Of a stretch of 64,000 bases of DNA, positions 24,847-33,898 are shown in pieces (position 1 is the stretch's first letter; every line of letters begins with the position of its first letter). The stretch spans positions 372,001 through 436,000 of the forward strand of contig NZ_JBHEBG010000003.1 in the NCBI RefSeq assembly GCF_046557915.1. Direction: 5' to 3'. The notes under the pieces are model-generated. The model worked only from the letters and a program-made list of their open reading frames with translations. It was not told where the DNA came from and did not search any database. This stretch comes from JBHEBG01 sp046557915 (GTDB taxonomy: Bacteria; Bacteroidota; Bacteroidia; Flavobacteriales; Flavobacteriaceae). Both the position numbers and the translations under genes were made by a program.

Positions 24847-25911
24847 TTAGATTTGATAGCGCCACCCAAATTTGTCTTCTGCCTTGTTGTATTGGATGTC
24901 CATGAGCTGGTCTTTAAACCGAACCGCATAGGAGTCTTGTAATTTAGGAAGTTCGTAGCGCTCTCCTTTGTAACCAAAGCCCAATATAGGGTTTATTACT
25001 GCTGCGGTGCCACTTCCGAACATTTCCATTAAAGTACCGTCTTTCACCCCTTCAAGAAGTTCTGAAACCTTAATAGGTCTTATTTCTACTTCTATACCTT
25101 GATCCTCGGCCAGGGCTATAACGCTTTTCCGGGTTACCCCGTCCAATATCCTGTCGCTGGTAGGGCAGGTTAATAGCTTGTCGCCTATCCTTACAAAAAC
25201 GTTCATGGTACCAGCTTCTTCTATATATTCGTGAGTATTGGAATCTGTCCAGACCACTTGTTGAAAACCTTCCGATTTAGCCAAATTGGTAGGATAAAAC
25301 TGCCCGGCATAATTACCTGCGGCCTTAGCCGAACCAAAGCCGCCATCAGCCGCTCTACTAAATTTTTCTGCTATTTTAACCCTTACCTCGCCACCATAAT
25401 AAGATTGGGCAGGGGAAAGGATGATTATAAACTTATACTCTTCAGAGGGCGAGGCCATTACACTAGGCTGTGAGGCAATGACAAACGGTCTGATGTACAA
25501 CGAGTTGCCATATCCCTTTTTAATCCAAGCTTCGTCTAACTGCAAAAGTGCCTTTAAACTCTCAAAGAAATATTCCTCCGGAAACTCTGGCATGGCCAAT
25601 CTAGCGCAAGACGCATTGATCCTGTTAAAATTTTCATCGGGCCTAAACAACCAAACACCACCATTATCATCCTTATAAGCTTTCATTCCTTCAAAGACCG
25701 CCTGCCCGTAATGAAAGACTCGTGCGGAGGGTTCCATCATTAATGCCTGGTAGGGCATAATGGATGGGGTTTCCCAACTGCCATTTTTGTAATCGCAAAC
25801 CATCATGTGATCCGTAAAAACAGATCCGAAGGTTAGGTTGTCGAAATCTACTTGGTCTATCTTGGAGACCTTTGCCTGCTCAATGTTAAGCTTGCTTATG
25901 GTTGTATCCAT
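24847..25911 (-). CDS. ilvE: Branched-chain amino acid aminotransferase
   Basis: About 354 residues from ATG 25911. Transfers the amino group between glutamate and the branched-chain 2-oxo acids, in the cytoplasm with PLP. Fold class IV marks: PFVIASQPSVMASPS, the PLP-Lys region FGSAKAAGNYAGQ, the EEAGTMNVF glutamate motif, and the phosphate-binding FGSGTAAVINPI. It is the long (type II, eukaryote-like) form. An in-frame TTG at 25929 overlaps the -7 promoter box, so the later ATG must be the start. It is monocistronic. Confidence 0.95.
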   Translation of the reverse strand: MDTTISKLNIEQAKVSKIDQVDFDNLTFGSVFTDHMMVCDYKNGSWETPSIMPYQALMMEPSARVFHYGQAVFEGMKAYKDDNGGVWLFRPDENFNRINASCARLAMPEFPEEYFFESLKALLQLDEAWIKKGYGNSLYIRPFVIASQPSVMASPSEEYKFIIILSPAQSYYGGEVRVKIAEKFSRAADGGFGSAKAAGNYAGQFYPTNLAKSEGFQQVVWTDSNTHEYIEEAGTMNVFVRIGDKLLTCPTSDRILDGVTRKSVIALAEDQGIEVEIRPIKVSELLEGVKDGTLMEMFGSGTAAVINPILGFGYKGERYELPKLQDSYAVRFKDQLMDIQYNKAEDKFGWRYQI

Positions 25912-25926
25912 AGTATAAATTTTTTG

Positions 25927-25934
25927 CAAATATA
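25927..25934 (-). promoter_or_regulatory. -7 box of ilvE
   Basis: TATATTTG on the minus strand, 16 bp before the ATG at 25911. It overlaps the earlier in-frame TTG and so decides the start codon. Confidence 0.65.
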
Positions 25935-26084
25935 AAATTAACCAATTATCATAAGTAGCTACTTCTTTTTATGGGTAAAAATCACCAGTTTTGCGATACA
26001 ATCACAATTTTTACCATATTTGAAAAGTTTTAACATCTTACTTGCATATTTGGTAACAAGATTGGCTATAAGATCGGGCAAAAA

Positions 26085-26747
26085 GTGAAACGCAAAATAA
26101 TTACTACTTCAGATGGTTCCAAGACCATCCATATTGAAGATTGGAACGAGCAATATCATTCTATTCATGGTGCCGTTCAAGAAGCATATCACGTTTTTAT
26201 CAAATCGGGACTTACACTTTTTAAGGACAGATCCATCTCTATTTTGGAAATAGGTTTTGGAACCGGTCTTAATGCATTGGTGACTTGTGTTGAAGCGATT
26301 AATTTGGGGCTCAAAGTGGATTACATAGGGGTAGAGGCCTATCCGGTATCCCTGGAAGAAATAGAACAATTAAATTATATAGAACAACTAAAGGCCAATT
26401 CGTTCGAAGACGATTTTAGAAAAATGCATGCGATGGCTTGGGAAGAATCATTGCCTATAACCGATTGTTTTCAATTGCATAAGCAATGTAAAGACTTTAT
26501 GGAGATACAAGACGTAGATAGGTTTGATTTGGTTTATTTTGACGCTTTTGGAGCTAGGGTGCAGCCCGAATTATGGACCCAGGACATTTTCTCCATAATG
26601 TACAAGGCCTTAAAAACCAATGGGATTTTGGTAACCTATGCTGCCAAGGGTAGTGTAAGGAGGGCCATGCAGGCGGTTAACTTTAGTGTGGAACGTTTAC
26701 CCGGGCCTCCCGGAAAGCGAGAAATGCTGAGAGCTACCAAATTGTAA
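26085..26747 (+). CDS. mnmD: tRNA 5-aminomethyl-2-thiouridine methyltransferase MnmD (GTG start)
   Basis: 220 residues. Methylates 5-aminomethyl-2-thiouridine at tRNA position 34 with S-adenosylmethionine. This is the stand-alone methyltransferase half of the MnmC protein; the oxidase half is absent. SAM-binding loop ILEIGFGTGLNAL, the acidic strand YIGVEAYP, the DLVYFDAFGARVQPELW catalytic part, and the end GPPGKREMLRA typical for MnmD. The start is GTG 26085, because KRKIITTSDGS is where the family begins and no ATG is near in frame. Confidence 0.93.
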   Translation: MKRKIITTSDGSKTIHIEDWNEQYHSIHGAVQEAYHVFIKSGLTLFKDRSISILEIGFGTGLNALVTCVEAINLGLKVDYIGVEAYPVSLEEIEQLNYIEQLKANSFEDDFRKMHAMAWEESLPITDCFQLHKQCKDFMEIQDVDRFDLVYFDAFGARVQPELWTQDIFSIMYKALKTNGILVTYAAKGSVRRAMQAVNFSVERLPGPPGKREMLRATKL

Positions 26748-26879
26748 TAAACCTTTAAGAAAAGTTAAATTATAACGTCTTATTGGAAGAGTCTTAACAA
26801 AGGCATAGACAATACTGTTAAACCTGAACTAAAGGGATGAAGCTTACATATTAAAACCAATACCTTTACCAAAAAAGCG

Positions 26880-27839
26880 ATGAAAATTTTAATAACAGGT
26901 GCGACAGGATTGGTGGGGAAGGCGATCGTAGCCTTGTGCGGTGAGCGCCATATCGCCGTTAATTATCTAACCACCAACAGACAAAAAATTGTGAGTGCCC
27001 CCTATTATCAGGGATTTTATTGGAACCCGGAAAAAGGGGAAATAGATGAGCAAAGCCTTAAAGGGGTAACGGCTATTATTAATCTGGGCGGGGCCACTAT
27101 TTCAAAGAGATGGACAAAAGCATATAAAGAAAGGATACTGAGCAGCCGTGTAGACGGTATAAAATTACTTCGAAACACCTTGCAGCGTATAGGTCCCAAC
27201 CAAATAAGCTACTTTGTTTCAGCTTCGGCCATAGGCATTTACCCAGATTCGGAGACTAATTTTTATGATGAAGATGAGACAGCCATAGCTTCCGATTTTT
27301 TGGGTAGCGTAACCAAGGCATGGGAGGAGGAGGTTAATAAATTAAATACACCGAACCTAACCATTGCCAAAATCCGTATTGGCCTAGTACTTTCCAACAA
27401 GGGTGGGGCCTTACCAAAATTAGCGGTCCCTGTAAAAAGTTTCATGGGTGCTGCCTTTGGTTCCGGAAATCAGTGGCAGTCTTGGATCCATATCCAAGAT
27501 CTGGCAAGAATGTTCTTATATGTATTGGAAAATAACTTAGGGGGTGTTTTCAACGGTGTAGGCCCTAATCCGGTTACAAATTCCAAGCTCCTCAAGGAGC
27601 TTGCCGGGACATTGCAAAGGCCTTTGTTACTTCCGAACATTCCAAAATTTGTAATGAAAATGGCTTTGGGGGAAATGTCCTATCTTTTGTTTGCTAGCCA
27701 AAGGGTAAGTAGCAAAAAAATACAGGAAGAAGGATTTGTGTTTAACTTTCAAAACATACGGATGTCCTTGGAAGACTTATATGCCAATAAAACAACAAAG
27801 GGCAATGCCCCAGATTCGGTACCCGACCAGCATATATAA
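26880..27839 (+). CDS. TIGR01777-type NAD-dependent epimerase
   Basis: 319 residues. Extended short-chain dehydrogenase fold: NAD-binding ILITGATGLVGKAIV at the very start, INLGGATISKRW, SASAIGIYPDS with the active-site region, and a C-terminal part with WIHIQDLARMFLYVLEN and GVFNGVGPNPVTN. The family (YfcH-like, sometimes linked to cell division inhibitor SulA naming) has no established substrate. Cytoplasmic. Gaps of over 100 bp to both neighbours, and a terminator after it, make it a single unit. Confidence 0.88.
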   Translation: MKILITGATGLVGKAIVALCGERHIAVNYLTTNRQKIVSAPYYQGFYWNPEKGEIDEQSLKGVTAIINLGGATISKRWTKAYKERILSSRVDGIKLLRNTLQRIGPNQISYFVSASAIGIYPDSETNFYDEDETAIASDFLGSVTKAWEEEVNKLNTPNLTIAKIRIGLVLSNKGGALPKLAVPVKSFMGAAFGSGNQWQSWIHIQDLARMFLYVLENNLGGVFNGVGPNPVTNSKLLKELAGTLQRPLLLPNIPKFVMKMALGEMSYLLFASQRVSSKKIQEEGFVFNFQNIRMSLEDLYANKTTKGNAPDSVPDQHI

Positions 27840-27870
27840 AAGAGAAAATACATTATCCGAGTTTTACTAG

Positions 27871-27903
27871 AAGTGCCGTGCTAGCCGTATGGCACTTTTT
27901 TTT
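27871..27903 (+). terminator. Terminator before the grpE promoter
   Basis: AAGTGCC (27871-27877) pairs with GGCACTT (27891-27897) around a 13-nt loop and runs into eight T. Confidence 0.75.
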
Positions 27904-27920
27904 GGAAAGTTTTGTGACAT

Positions 27921-27953
27921 TTTGACATTTTTAAAGAATTGGCAGTACTTTTG
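27921..27953 (+). promoter_or_regulatory. Promoter of grpE-dnaJ
   Basis: TTTG at 27921-27924 as the -33 element and TACTTTTG at 27946-27953 as the -7 element (TAnnTTTG), spacing 21 bp. The grpE ATG follows 35 bp downstream. No CIRCE-type inverted repeat is present. Confidence 0.6.
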
Positions 27954-27988
27954 CCCCTTTAAATTCCGAGTATATAAAGTTATACTAT

Positions 27989-28540
27989 ATGAGTAAAAAA
28001 AATAAGGTTGAGGAGATGGATGAGGTAATCAACAACACGCCAGTAGAACAAGAGGAGAATACTTCAGAAGAGACCGTGGTGGAAGAATTATCCGTTGAGG
28101 AACAACTCCAAGAAGACCTAGGAAAGGAAAAGGATAAGTTTTTACGCCTTTTTGCCGAGTTTGAGAATTATAAAAAGCGTACTTCCAAGGAACGCATGGA
28201 ACTTTTTAAAACTGCGGGCCAGGAAGTTATAGTATCGTTGCTGCCTATTTTGGATGATTTTGATAGGGCGATGAAAGAACTGTCCAAATCAGAGGACAAA
28301 GAAATGTTTACGGGAGTAGAGCTCATTCAGAATAAGTTTAAGGAAACGCTTAAGGTAAAGGGTTTACAAGAAATAACAATTAAGCAGGGCGATGCCTTTG
28401 ATGCTGAAGTGCACGACGCTATTACACAAATACCGGCACCTAACAAGAAGCTAAAGGGCAAAATTATAGATGTGGTGGAAAAAGGCTTCAAATTGGGCGA
28501 TAAAATAATCCGTCATCCCAAAGTGGTGGTAGGCAACTAA
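27989..28540 (+). CDS. grpE: Nucleotide exchange factor GrpE
   Basis: 183 residues. Releases ADP from DnaK. Acidic, disordered first third, long coiled coil around FLRLFAEFENYKKRTSKERM, and the C-terminal beta wing with HDAITQIPAP and the end DKIIRHPKVVVGN, the family signature. Followed by dnaJ after a 9-bp gap, so one operon; dnaK is not in the window. Confidence 0.96.
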   Translation: MSKKNKVEEMDEVINNTPVEQEENTSEETVVEELSVEEQLQEDLGKEKDKFLRLFAEFENYKKRTSKERMELFKTAGQEVIVSLLPILDDFDRAMKELSKSEDKEMFTGVELIQNKFKETLKVKGLQEITIKQGDAFDAEVHDAITQIPAPNKKLKGKIIDVVEKGFKLGDKIIRHPKVVVGN

Positions 28541-28549
28541 AAAAGAAAT

Positions 28550-29668
28550 ATGAAGGATGATTTTTACGAAATATTAGGGGTAAGCAAAAACGCCAGTGCT
28601 GCCGAGATAAAAAAGGCCTATCGAAAGAAAGCCATAGAATATCACCCAGATAAGAACCCGGGCGATACCAAAGCGGAGGAGATGTTCAAAAAAGCTGCAG
28701 AAGCCTATGAAGTTCTCAGTGATCCGGATAAGAAGGCACGTTACGATCAGTACGGCCACGCCGCATTCGAAGGTGGAGGCTTTGGTGGTGGAGGTATGAA
28801 TATGGACGATATATTCAGCCAATTCGGGGATATCTTTGGTAGTGCATTTGGCGGCGGCGGATTTAGTGGATTTGGCGGCTTTGGAGGTGGAGGTCAACGA
28901 AGGGTTAAAGGAAGCAATCTAAGAATCCGTGTTAAACTCACCTTGGAAGAAGTGGCCAATGGTGTAGAGAAAAAAATAAAGGTCCGTAGAAAAGTTCAGG
29001 CAGAAGGAGTAACCTACGGAACTTGCCCAACTTGTAACGGAAGGGGTCAGGTTACCAAGGTTACCAATACTATTTTGGGTAGAATGCAGACCGCGGCAAC
29101 ATGCAGTACATGCGGGGGCAGTGGACAAACTTTGGATAAACGACCTAAAGATGCGGATGCCCAAGGGTTAAAGATAGCTGAGGAAACAGTTTCTATAAAA
29201 ATACCCGCCGGTGTAGAAGATGGGATGCAGTTAAAGGTGCAGAACAAGGGAAATGACGCCCCGGGCAATGGAATACCAGGAGACCTTTTAGTAGCGATTG
29301 AAACCGAAGAGCACAGCACACTTAAAAGAGAAGGGGATAATCTTCACTACGATCTATACATTAGTATTTCGGAGGCCGTTTTGGGGACTTCCAGGGAAAT
29401 TGATGCGGTTACAGGAAAAGTTAGGATAAAACTAGAAGCAGGCATACAGTCTGGAAAAATATTGCGCTTACGTGGCAAAGGAATCTCTAGTATAAACGGA
29501 TATGGTAGTGGAGATCTTTTGGTGCATGTTAACGTATGGACGCCAAAAGAGCTGAATAAAGAGCAGCGCGAGTTCTTTGAACGCATGCAGGGGGATGAAA
29601 ATTTTGAACCAAAACCAGAAAAATCCGATAAATCCTTCTTTGAAAAAGTTAAAGATATGTTCTCCTAA
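28550..29668 (+). CDS. dnaJ: Chaperone DnaJ, with two zinc-finger repeats
   Basis: 372 residues. Stimulates DnaK ATPase and presents unfolded clients. J domain (1-70) with HPD at 32-34, Gly/Phe region (about 75-120), Cys-rich part (about 145-200), two beta-sandwich client domains and an end that dimerises. In the Cys-rich part only two CxxCxGxG motifs are present (CPTCNGRG and CSTCGGSG) instead of the four of the E. coli protein, so it should hold one zinc rather than two. It is co-transcribed with grpE. Confidence 0.95.
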   Translation: MKDDFYEILGVSKNASAAEIKKAYRKKAIEYHPDKNPGDTKAEEMFKKAAEAYEVLSDPDKKARYDQYGHAAFEGGGFGGGGMNMDDIFSQFGDIFGSAFGGGGFSGFGGFGGGGQRRVKGSNLRIRVKLTLEEVANGVEKKIKVRRKVQAEGVTYGTCPTCNGRGQVTKVTNTILGRMQTAATCSTCGGSGQTLDKRPKDADAQGLKIAEETVSIKIPAGVEDGMQLKVQNKGNDAPGNGIPGDLLVAIETEEHSTLKREGDNLHYDLYISISEAVLGTSREIDAVTGKVRIKLEAGIQSGKILRLRGKGISSINGYGSGDLLVHVNVWTPKELNKEQREFFERMQGDENFEPKPEKSDKSFFEKVKDMFS

Positions 29669-29759
29669 GGAAATATAATTTTCTTTTTAAATAAAAAACG
29701 TATATTTGAGTCAATATTGGGTAACCAATATTAATTTTCTTTTTCATAGCAATTTTTTT

Positions 29760-29796
29760 CCCATCCTTAATGTTTTAAGGGTGGGTTTTGTTTTTT
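29760..29796 (+). terminator. Terminator downstream of dnaJ
   Basis: CCCATCCTTAA (29760-29770) pairs with TTAAGGGTGGG (29775-29785, one G-U), TGTT loop, followed by TTTTGTTTTTT. It lies about 90 nt beyond dnaJ; a short separate hairpin, 29713-29732, precedes it. Confidence 0.8.
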
Positions 29797-29842
29797 AGGA
29801 TGCATTTGGCTTAAAACGTTAACCTCTTTTAAAGCATTTATA

Positions 29843-29850
29843 TATCTTTG
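29843..29850 (+). promoter_or_regulatory. -7 box of the ABC exporter operon
   Basis: TATCTTTG, 15 bp before the ATG at 29865, fits TAnnTTTG. Confidence 0.5.
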
Positions 29851-29864
29851 GCAAAATTGCTTTC

Positions 29865-30800
29865 ATGAACAATATTTTGGCTACCAAAGAGGTTACCAAG
29901 CAGTTTGGGGACCAAATGGCGCTTAACAAAGTTTCTCTCCAAATCCCAAAAAATAGTATTTATGGTCTTTTGGGCCCAAACGGTGCAGGAAAGACAACAC
30001 TAATTAGAATAATCAACCAAATTTCTTACCCTGATACCGGTGAGGTTTTCTTTGATGGAGAACCCTTACGGCCAAATCATATTTCCTATATTGGTTATTT
30101 GCCCGAAGAAAGAGGATTGTATAAAAGCATGAAAGTTGGTGAACAAGCCCTTTATCTTGCGCAGCTGAAAGGACTGAGCAAGGCAGAGGCGAAAAAAAGG
30201 TTGAAGTTTTGGTTCGATAAGTTGGAAATAGGAAATTGGTGGAATAGAAAGGTGCAAGAACTTTCCAAGGGAATGGCACAGAAAATACAGTTTATCGTTA
30301 CTGTGTTACATCAGCCCAAATTGCTGATTTTTGATGAACCGTTTAGCGGTTTTGATCCCATTAATGCCAACATTATAAAAGACGAGATATTAAAACTGAA
30401 GGAAAATGGCACTTCTATTATCTTTTCTACCCATAGGATGGAATCCGTGGAGGAGCTTTGTGAGTACATTGCCCTACTTCATAAGTCCGAGAAAATATTG
30501 GATGGCAGGCTGTCCGATATAAAGAATGCATACAAGAACAATATTTTTGAGGTTGGTTTGGAAGTTGACCAGGGCCATACGCTTTTGCAAGAGCTTTCGG
30601 AAAAGTTTCAGATTTCATCTTCCAGTTTGGATAGTGCCAATGGACATCTTGATTTAACAGTGCAATTGCCCGAAGGTAACTCTACAGATTTTCTGGCGCA
30701 TTTATCGACCCGAGCCAACGTAAACCGTTTTGTAGAGACCATTCCGTCGGCCAATGACATTTTTATAAGAACAATTGAAAGTAAAAATAACGATGAGTAA
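29865..30800 (+). CDS. ABC transporter ATP-binding subunit (NatA-like)
   Basis: 311 residues. Walker A LLGPNGAGKTTLIRIINQ (about 35-52), signature region QELSKGMAQKIQFI, Walker B LLIFDEPFSGFDP, and the H-loop STHRMESVEELC. The C-terminal 90 residues are the DUF4162-type regulatory part. It powers export together with the permease that overlaps its end by eight bases. Such pairs carry sodium or drugs out of the cell in Bacillus; the substrate here is inferred only as an export substrate. Confidence 0.93.
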   Translation: MNNILATKEVTKQFGDQMALNKVSLQIPKNSIYGLLGPNGAGKTTLIRIINQISYPDTGEVFFDGEPLRPNHISYIGYLPEERGLYKSMKVGEQALYLAQLKGLSKAEAKKRLKFWFDKLEIGNWWNRKVQELSKGMAQKIQFIVTVLHQPKLLIFDEPFSGFDPINANIIKDEILKLKENGTSIIFSTHRMESVEELCEYIALLHKSEKILDGRLSDIKNAYKNNIFEVGLEVDQGHTLLQELSEKFQISSSSLDSANGHLDLTVQLPEGNSTDFLAHLSTRANVNRFVETIPSANDIFIRTIESKNNDE

Positions 30801-32127
30801 ACTGGGGCTGATCATAAAACGAGAGTACTTGGCCAAAGTTCGCAATAAATCTTTTGTGATCATGACATTTTTGAGCCCCATACTTATGGTAGGTATGGTG
30901 GTTCTCATTGCCTACCTTACCAAGGTCAATGACAGTGAAAAAAGAATAATTGCCGTGCTAAACGAAAGCGATTATTTTACAAACGATTTCCTTACAACGG
31001 ATAACACGGGCTATGTAAATTTTAAGGAGATAGATTTAGAGACCGCTAAGGATTCTACCGCAAACCTAGGTTATTATGGTTTGGTACACATTCCGAATGC
31101 CACAGATCTGAAGACGGTGGCAAAACGCGCTTTTTTCTATACCAAGGAGGCGCCAAGTACTGCAGTCGTGGATGCCCTGGAATCCGTGTTCCAAGAAAGG
31201 CTGATGCAAAAGAAATTGGTAGATCTGGGTGTTTCTACAGAAGATTTCGCTTCCATGGAAGATCAGTATGAAATTAACACGGCCACCTTCGCCGGTCAGC
31301 AAAATGTAAAGGGCATCAATGAGATCAAGGCTTTTATAGGAGGAGGTTTCGGTTATTTGATTATGATGTTCATAATCATTTATGGAGGCTTTGTAATGCG
31401 CAGCGTTATCGAGGAAAAAACCAGTAGGATCATTGAAGTAATCATTTCTTCCGTAAAGCCTTTTCAACTTATGCTCGGAAAAATAATTGGTACTTCACTC
31501 GCCGGTATTACCCAATTCGCCATTTGGATCGTTTCCGCTTCATTGTTGTTGATGTTCGTCTTTTTTATTTTTAATATAGACCCACAAGGATTGGGTGCAG
31601 CAGGTTTACCAACTGCTGGTCCGGCAAATTTTGCATCGGTTCCAACCTCGGATGATATGGTAGAATTATATGCTGCCGAGCTTTTTAAAATTCCTTGGAC
31701 TATGCTCATTATTTTTTTCATAATCTATTTTATACTTGGCTATCTTATATATAGTTCCATCTATGCGGCCATTGGCGCAGCAGTGGATAATGAAACCGAT
31801 ACCCAACAATTTATATTTCCAATAATTTTACCGCTAATGCTCGCTATTTACGTAGGATTCTTTTCGGTCTTTAGTAACCCACATGGCCCCATAGCTGTTG
31901 GTTTCTCGCTGTTTCCGTTAACTTCACCGATTGTGATGCTAATGCGTTTACCAGGAGGTATAGGCGAGGGAGGTGTTCCGCTATGGCAGCTAATAACGTC
32001 CATTGCACTATTAATGGGTACTTTTATGGGAATTGTTTGGCTGGCAGCCAAAATTTATAGGGTAGGGATCTTGATGTACGGTAAGAAACCAAGTTATAAG
32101 GAGTTGTATAAATGGCTGAAATATTAA
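30793..32127 (+). CDS. ABC transporter permease (NatB/ABC-2 type)
   Basis: About 444 residues from ATG 30793, which overlaps the ATPase stop (30798-30800); an earlier TTG at 30775 is inside the upstream gene and not credible. N-terminal membrane helix, a periplasmic domain of about 160 residues, then five to six helices, with VMRSVIEEKTSRIIEVIISSVKPFQLMLGKIIG before the second helix block, which is the ABC-2 signature of NatB. Acts with the ATPase in front. The mechanosensitive channel gene follows 1 bp later, so all three may be one operon. Confidence 0.92.
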   Translation: MSKLGLIIKREYLAKVRNKSFVIMTFLSPILMVGMVVLIAYLTKVNDSEKRIIAVLNESDYFTNDFLTTDNTGYVNFKEIDLETAKDSTANLGYYGLVHIPNATDLKTVAKRAFFYTKEAPSTAVVDALESVFQERLMQKKLVDLGVSTEDFASMEDQYEINTATFAGQQNVKGINEIKAFIGGGFGYLIMMFIIIYGGFVMRSVIEEKTSRIIEVIISSVKPFQLMLGKIIGTSLAGITQFAIWIVSASLLLMFVFFIFNIDPQGLGAAGLPTAGPANFASVPTSDDMVELYAAELFKIPWTMLIIFFIIYFILGYLIYSSIYAAIGAAVDNETDTQQFIFPIILPLMLAIYVGFFSVFSNPHGPIAVGFSLFPLTSPIVMLMRLPGGIGEGGVPLWQLITSIALLMGTFMGIVWLAAKIYRVGILMYGKKPSYKELYKWLKY

Positions 32128-32128
32128 C

Positions 32129-33007
32129 ATGGAAAAGTTAAAGGGAATTTTTACTGCAATAAAGGAGTTTTTGCTGCTTAAAATATATGATAGCAGTGAC
32201 ATTCATATTACCATTGGCACTTTACTGACCATAATTGTTTCGTTGGTGCTAATTACCTATCTATTGAAACTGGTACGTAAGTTGGTGACGGCCAAACTTC
32301 CCGAGGAGGATAAGAACAAGTTTGAGAGTATTTTCGGATTTCTAAAATACCTCTTTTATATACTGGTAGTCATTACCATACTACATTCCTCTGGGGTAAA
32401 CCTAACCGTACTGCTTACGGCTTCTGCCGCCTTATTTGTTGGGTTGGGTTTTGCCTTGCAATATCTTTTCCAGGACATTATTTCAGGAATTCTGATAATT
32501 TTAGACCAATCTTTGCACGTTGGAGATATTATTGAGGTGGAACAAAAGGTAGGGCGTGTTTTTGAAATACGCCTGCGTACCACAAGGGCCCTTACCCGGG
32601 ACGATAAGGTAATTGTTATCCCAAACCACAAATTTTTAACCGATAGTATTTACAATTATACCCAAAATCATAAGACCACCCGAGAAACTGTTAAGGTAGG
32701 TGTGGCCTATGGAAGCGATGTTATGCTGGTAACTAGGATATTGGAGGCTGTTGCTCAAGAGCAAAAAGGCGTTTTAAAGAACCCCAAACCCTTTGTTCTT
32801 TTTGATGATTTTGGAGATTCGGCACTACTCTTTTCCTTAAATTTTTATATTTCCGATAGTTTTATCGACCCAAAAATAAAAAGCCAAATTAGATACAAGA
32901 TCGATGCCCAGTTTAGGGAAGCCGGCGTTACCATACCATTTCCGCAAAGAGATGTGCATTTGTTTCAGCAAACCAATAGTCCTATTGGCCCAGAGGGTAA
33001 AAATTGA
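32129..33007 (+). CDS. Small-conductance mechanosensitive channel (MscS family)
   Basis: 292 residues. Opens under membrane tension to release solutes on osmotic downshock. Three N-terminal helices, then the pore-lining helix SAALFVGLGFALQYLFQDII and the beta domain start GILIILDQSLHVGDIIEV, with VVIPNHKFLTDSIYNYTQ typical for MscS. A 1-bp gap after the ABC permease gene suggests one transcript. The C-terminus ends with FPQRDVHLFQ as in the family. The N-terminus is short, so this is the minimal MscS form. Confidence 0.93.
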   Translation: MEKLKGIFTAIKEFLLLKIYDSSDIHITIGTLLTIIVSLVLITYLLKLVRKLVTAKLPEEDKNKFESIFGFLKYLFYILVVITILHSSGVNLTVLLTASAALFVGLGFALQYLFQDIISGILIILDQSLHVGDIIEVEQKVGRVFEIRLRTTRALTRDDKVIVIPNHKFLTDSIYNYTQNHKTTRETVKVGVAYGSDVMLVTRILEAVAQEQKGVLKNPKPFVLFDDFGDSALLFSLNFYISDSFIDPKIKSQIRYKIDAQFREAGVTIPFPQRDVHLFQQTNSPIGPEGKN

Positions 33008-33017
33008 AAAAGACCAT

Positions 33018-33887
33018 ATGATCAAACGTTTTGGGTATTGTATGTTTTTCTTAATGATTGCAGGCAATTGCCTATCCCAAAGCGGTGACATCCTTAGAGC
33101 GGAATATACCCTTATCCCAGAAAACGATTCTGGTATACGTACCTCTAGGTATCGTTTTTTGGCCAATGTTCCCATTAAACTTAACGATATAGCCTTTCTG
33201 ATTGCCGGAGCCGAATACAGCTCCATCAGTTTTGATATTAGCGCGGATTTTCCTTTTGATAGTAGTGTCTTGGAAAAACTAAGAATAATAGATTTAAATG
33301 TTGGATATGTTGTAAAATTGCATGAAGATTGGCGTTTTATAGGCATAGTTACACCCAGACTTGCCTCAAATTTTGTTGAAGGATTACAGGGAGACGATTT
33401 TAGACTAAACTTTACGGCTACCGTACTGAGTGATAGAAAAGATGTAGAGAAACCATACCGACTGCTGGTTGGCTTAAGTTTCAATAGTGCCACCGGGTTA
33501 CCGTTTCCGCTCCCCGTTGTTAGCTATCAAAGGAGGTTTCATCCCAATTGGTCCTTTGCCCTAGGGATTCCGCGCACACATATAAGACATCATATTAAAA
33601 ACCATACGTTTCAATTGGGAGCGTTATTGGACGGTTACTTTGTAAACCTCCAAAATGACATTCTACTTCCCGATGATAACTTTGGGTCGGCCGTTTCCCT
33701 TTCTGCAGTTGTTGGCACCCTAGGTTATCAATTTAATTTCACGAAGAATATGTCCCTTTATGGTTTTATGGGATATTCACTTACACAAAAAGGTATTTTG
33801 AGGGACGATCAAAGGAATAATGTTTTTTTATTAAATAATGAAGGAAATATCTATTTTAGAACAGGATTTAAAATAGCAATTTTTTAA
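33018..33887 (+). CDS. DUF6268-like outer-membrane beta-barrel protein
   Basis: About 289 residues from ATG 33018; a longer frame (from 32904) overlaps the MscS gene and is rejected. Signal peptide MIKRFGYCMFFLMIAGNCLS, then alternating strands such as YRFLANVPIKLNDIAFLIAG and VGLSFNSATGLPFPLPVVSY, closing with YFRTGFKIAIF, a terminal Phe fitting a barrel. The pattern fits DUF6268, an outer-membrane family of unknown role. Ten bp from the channel gene and 11 bp from the response-regulator gene, so probably the same operon. Confidence 0.75.
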   Translation: MIKRFGYCMFFLMIAGNCLSQSGDILRAEYTLIPENDSGIRTSRYRFLANVPIKLNDIAFLIAGAEYSSISFDISADFPFDSSVLEKLRIIDLNVGYVVKLHEDWRFIGIVTPRLASNFVEGLQGDDFRLNFTATVLSDRKDVEKPYRLLVGLSFNSATGLPFPLPVVSYQRRFHPNWSFALGIPRTHIRHHIKNHTFQLGALLDGYFVNLQNDILLPDDNFGSAVSLSAVVGTLGYQFNFTKNMSLYGFMGYSLTQKGILRDDQRNNVFLLNNEGNIYFRTGFKIAIF

Positions 33888-33898
33888 AGCTAAAGCGC

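Noticed and set aside
32904..33017. Extended start of the DUF6268-like protein within mscS
   Set aside because: The signal peptide begins at ATG 33018, just after the mscS stop; the extra 38 residues are out-of-frame mscS sequence.
32837..33493. 218-aa minus-strand ORF across the end of mscS and the start of the barrel gene
   Set aside because: Spans two well-supported plus-strand genes and shows no domain.
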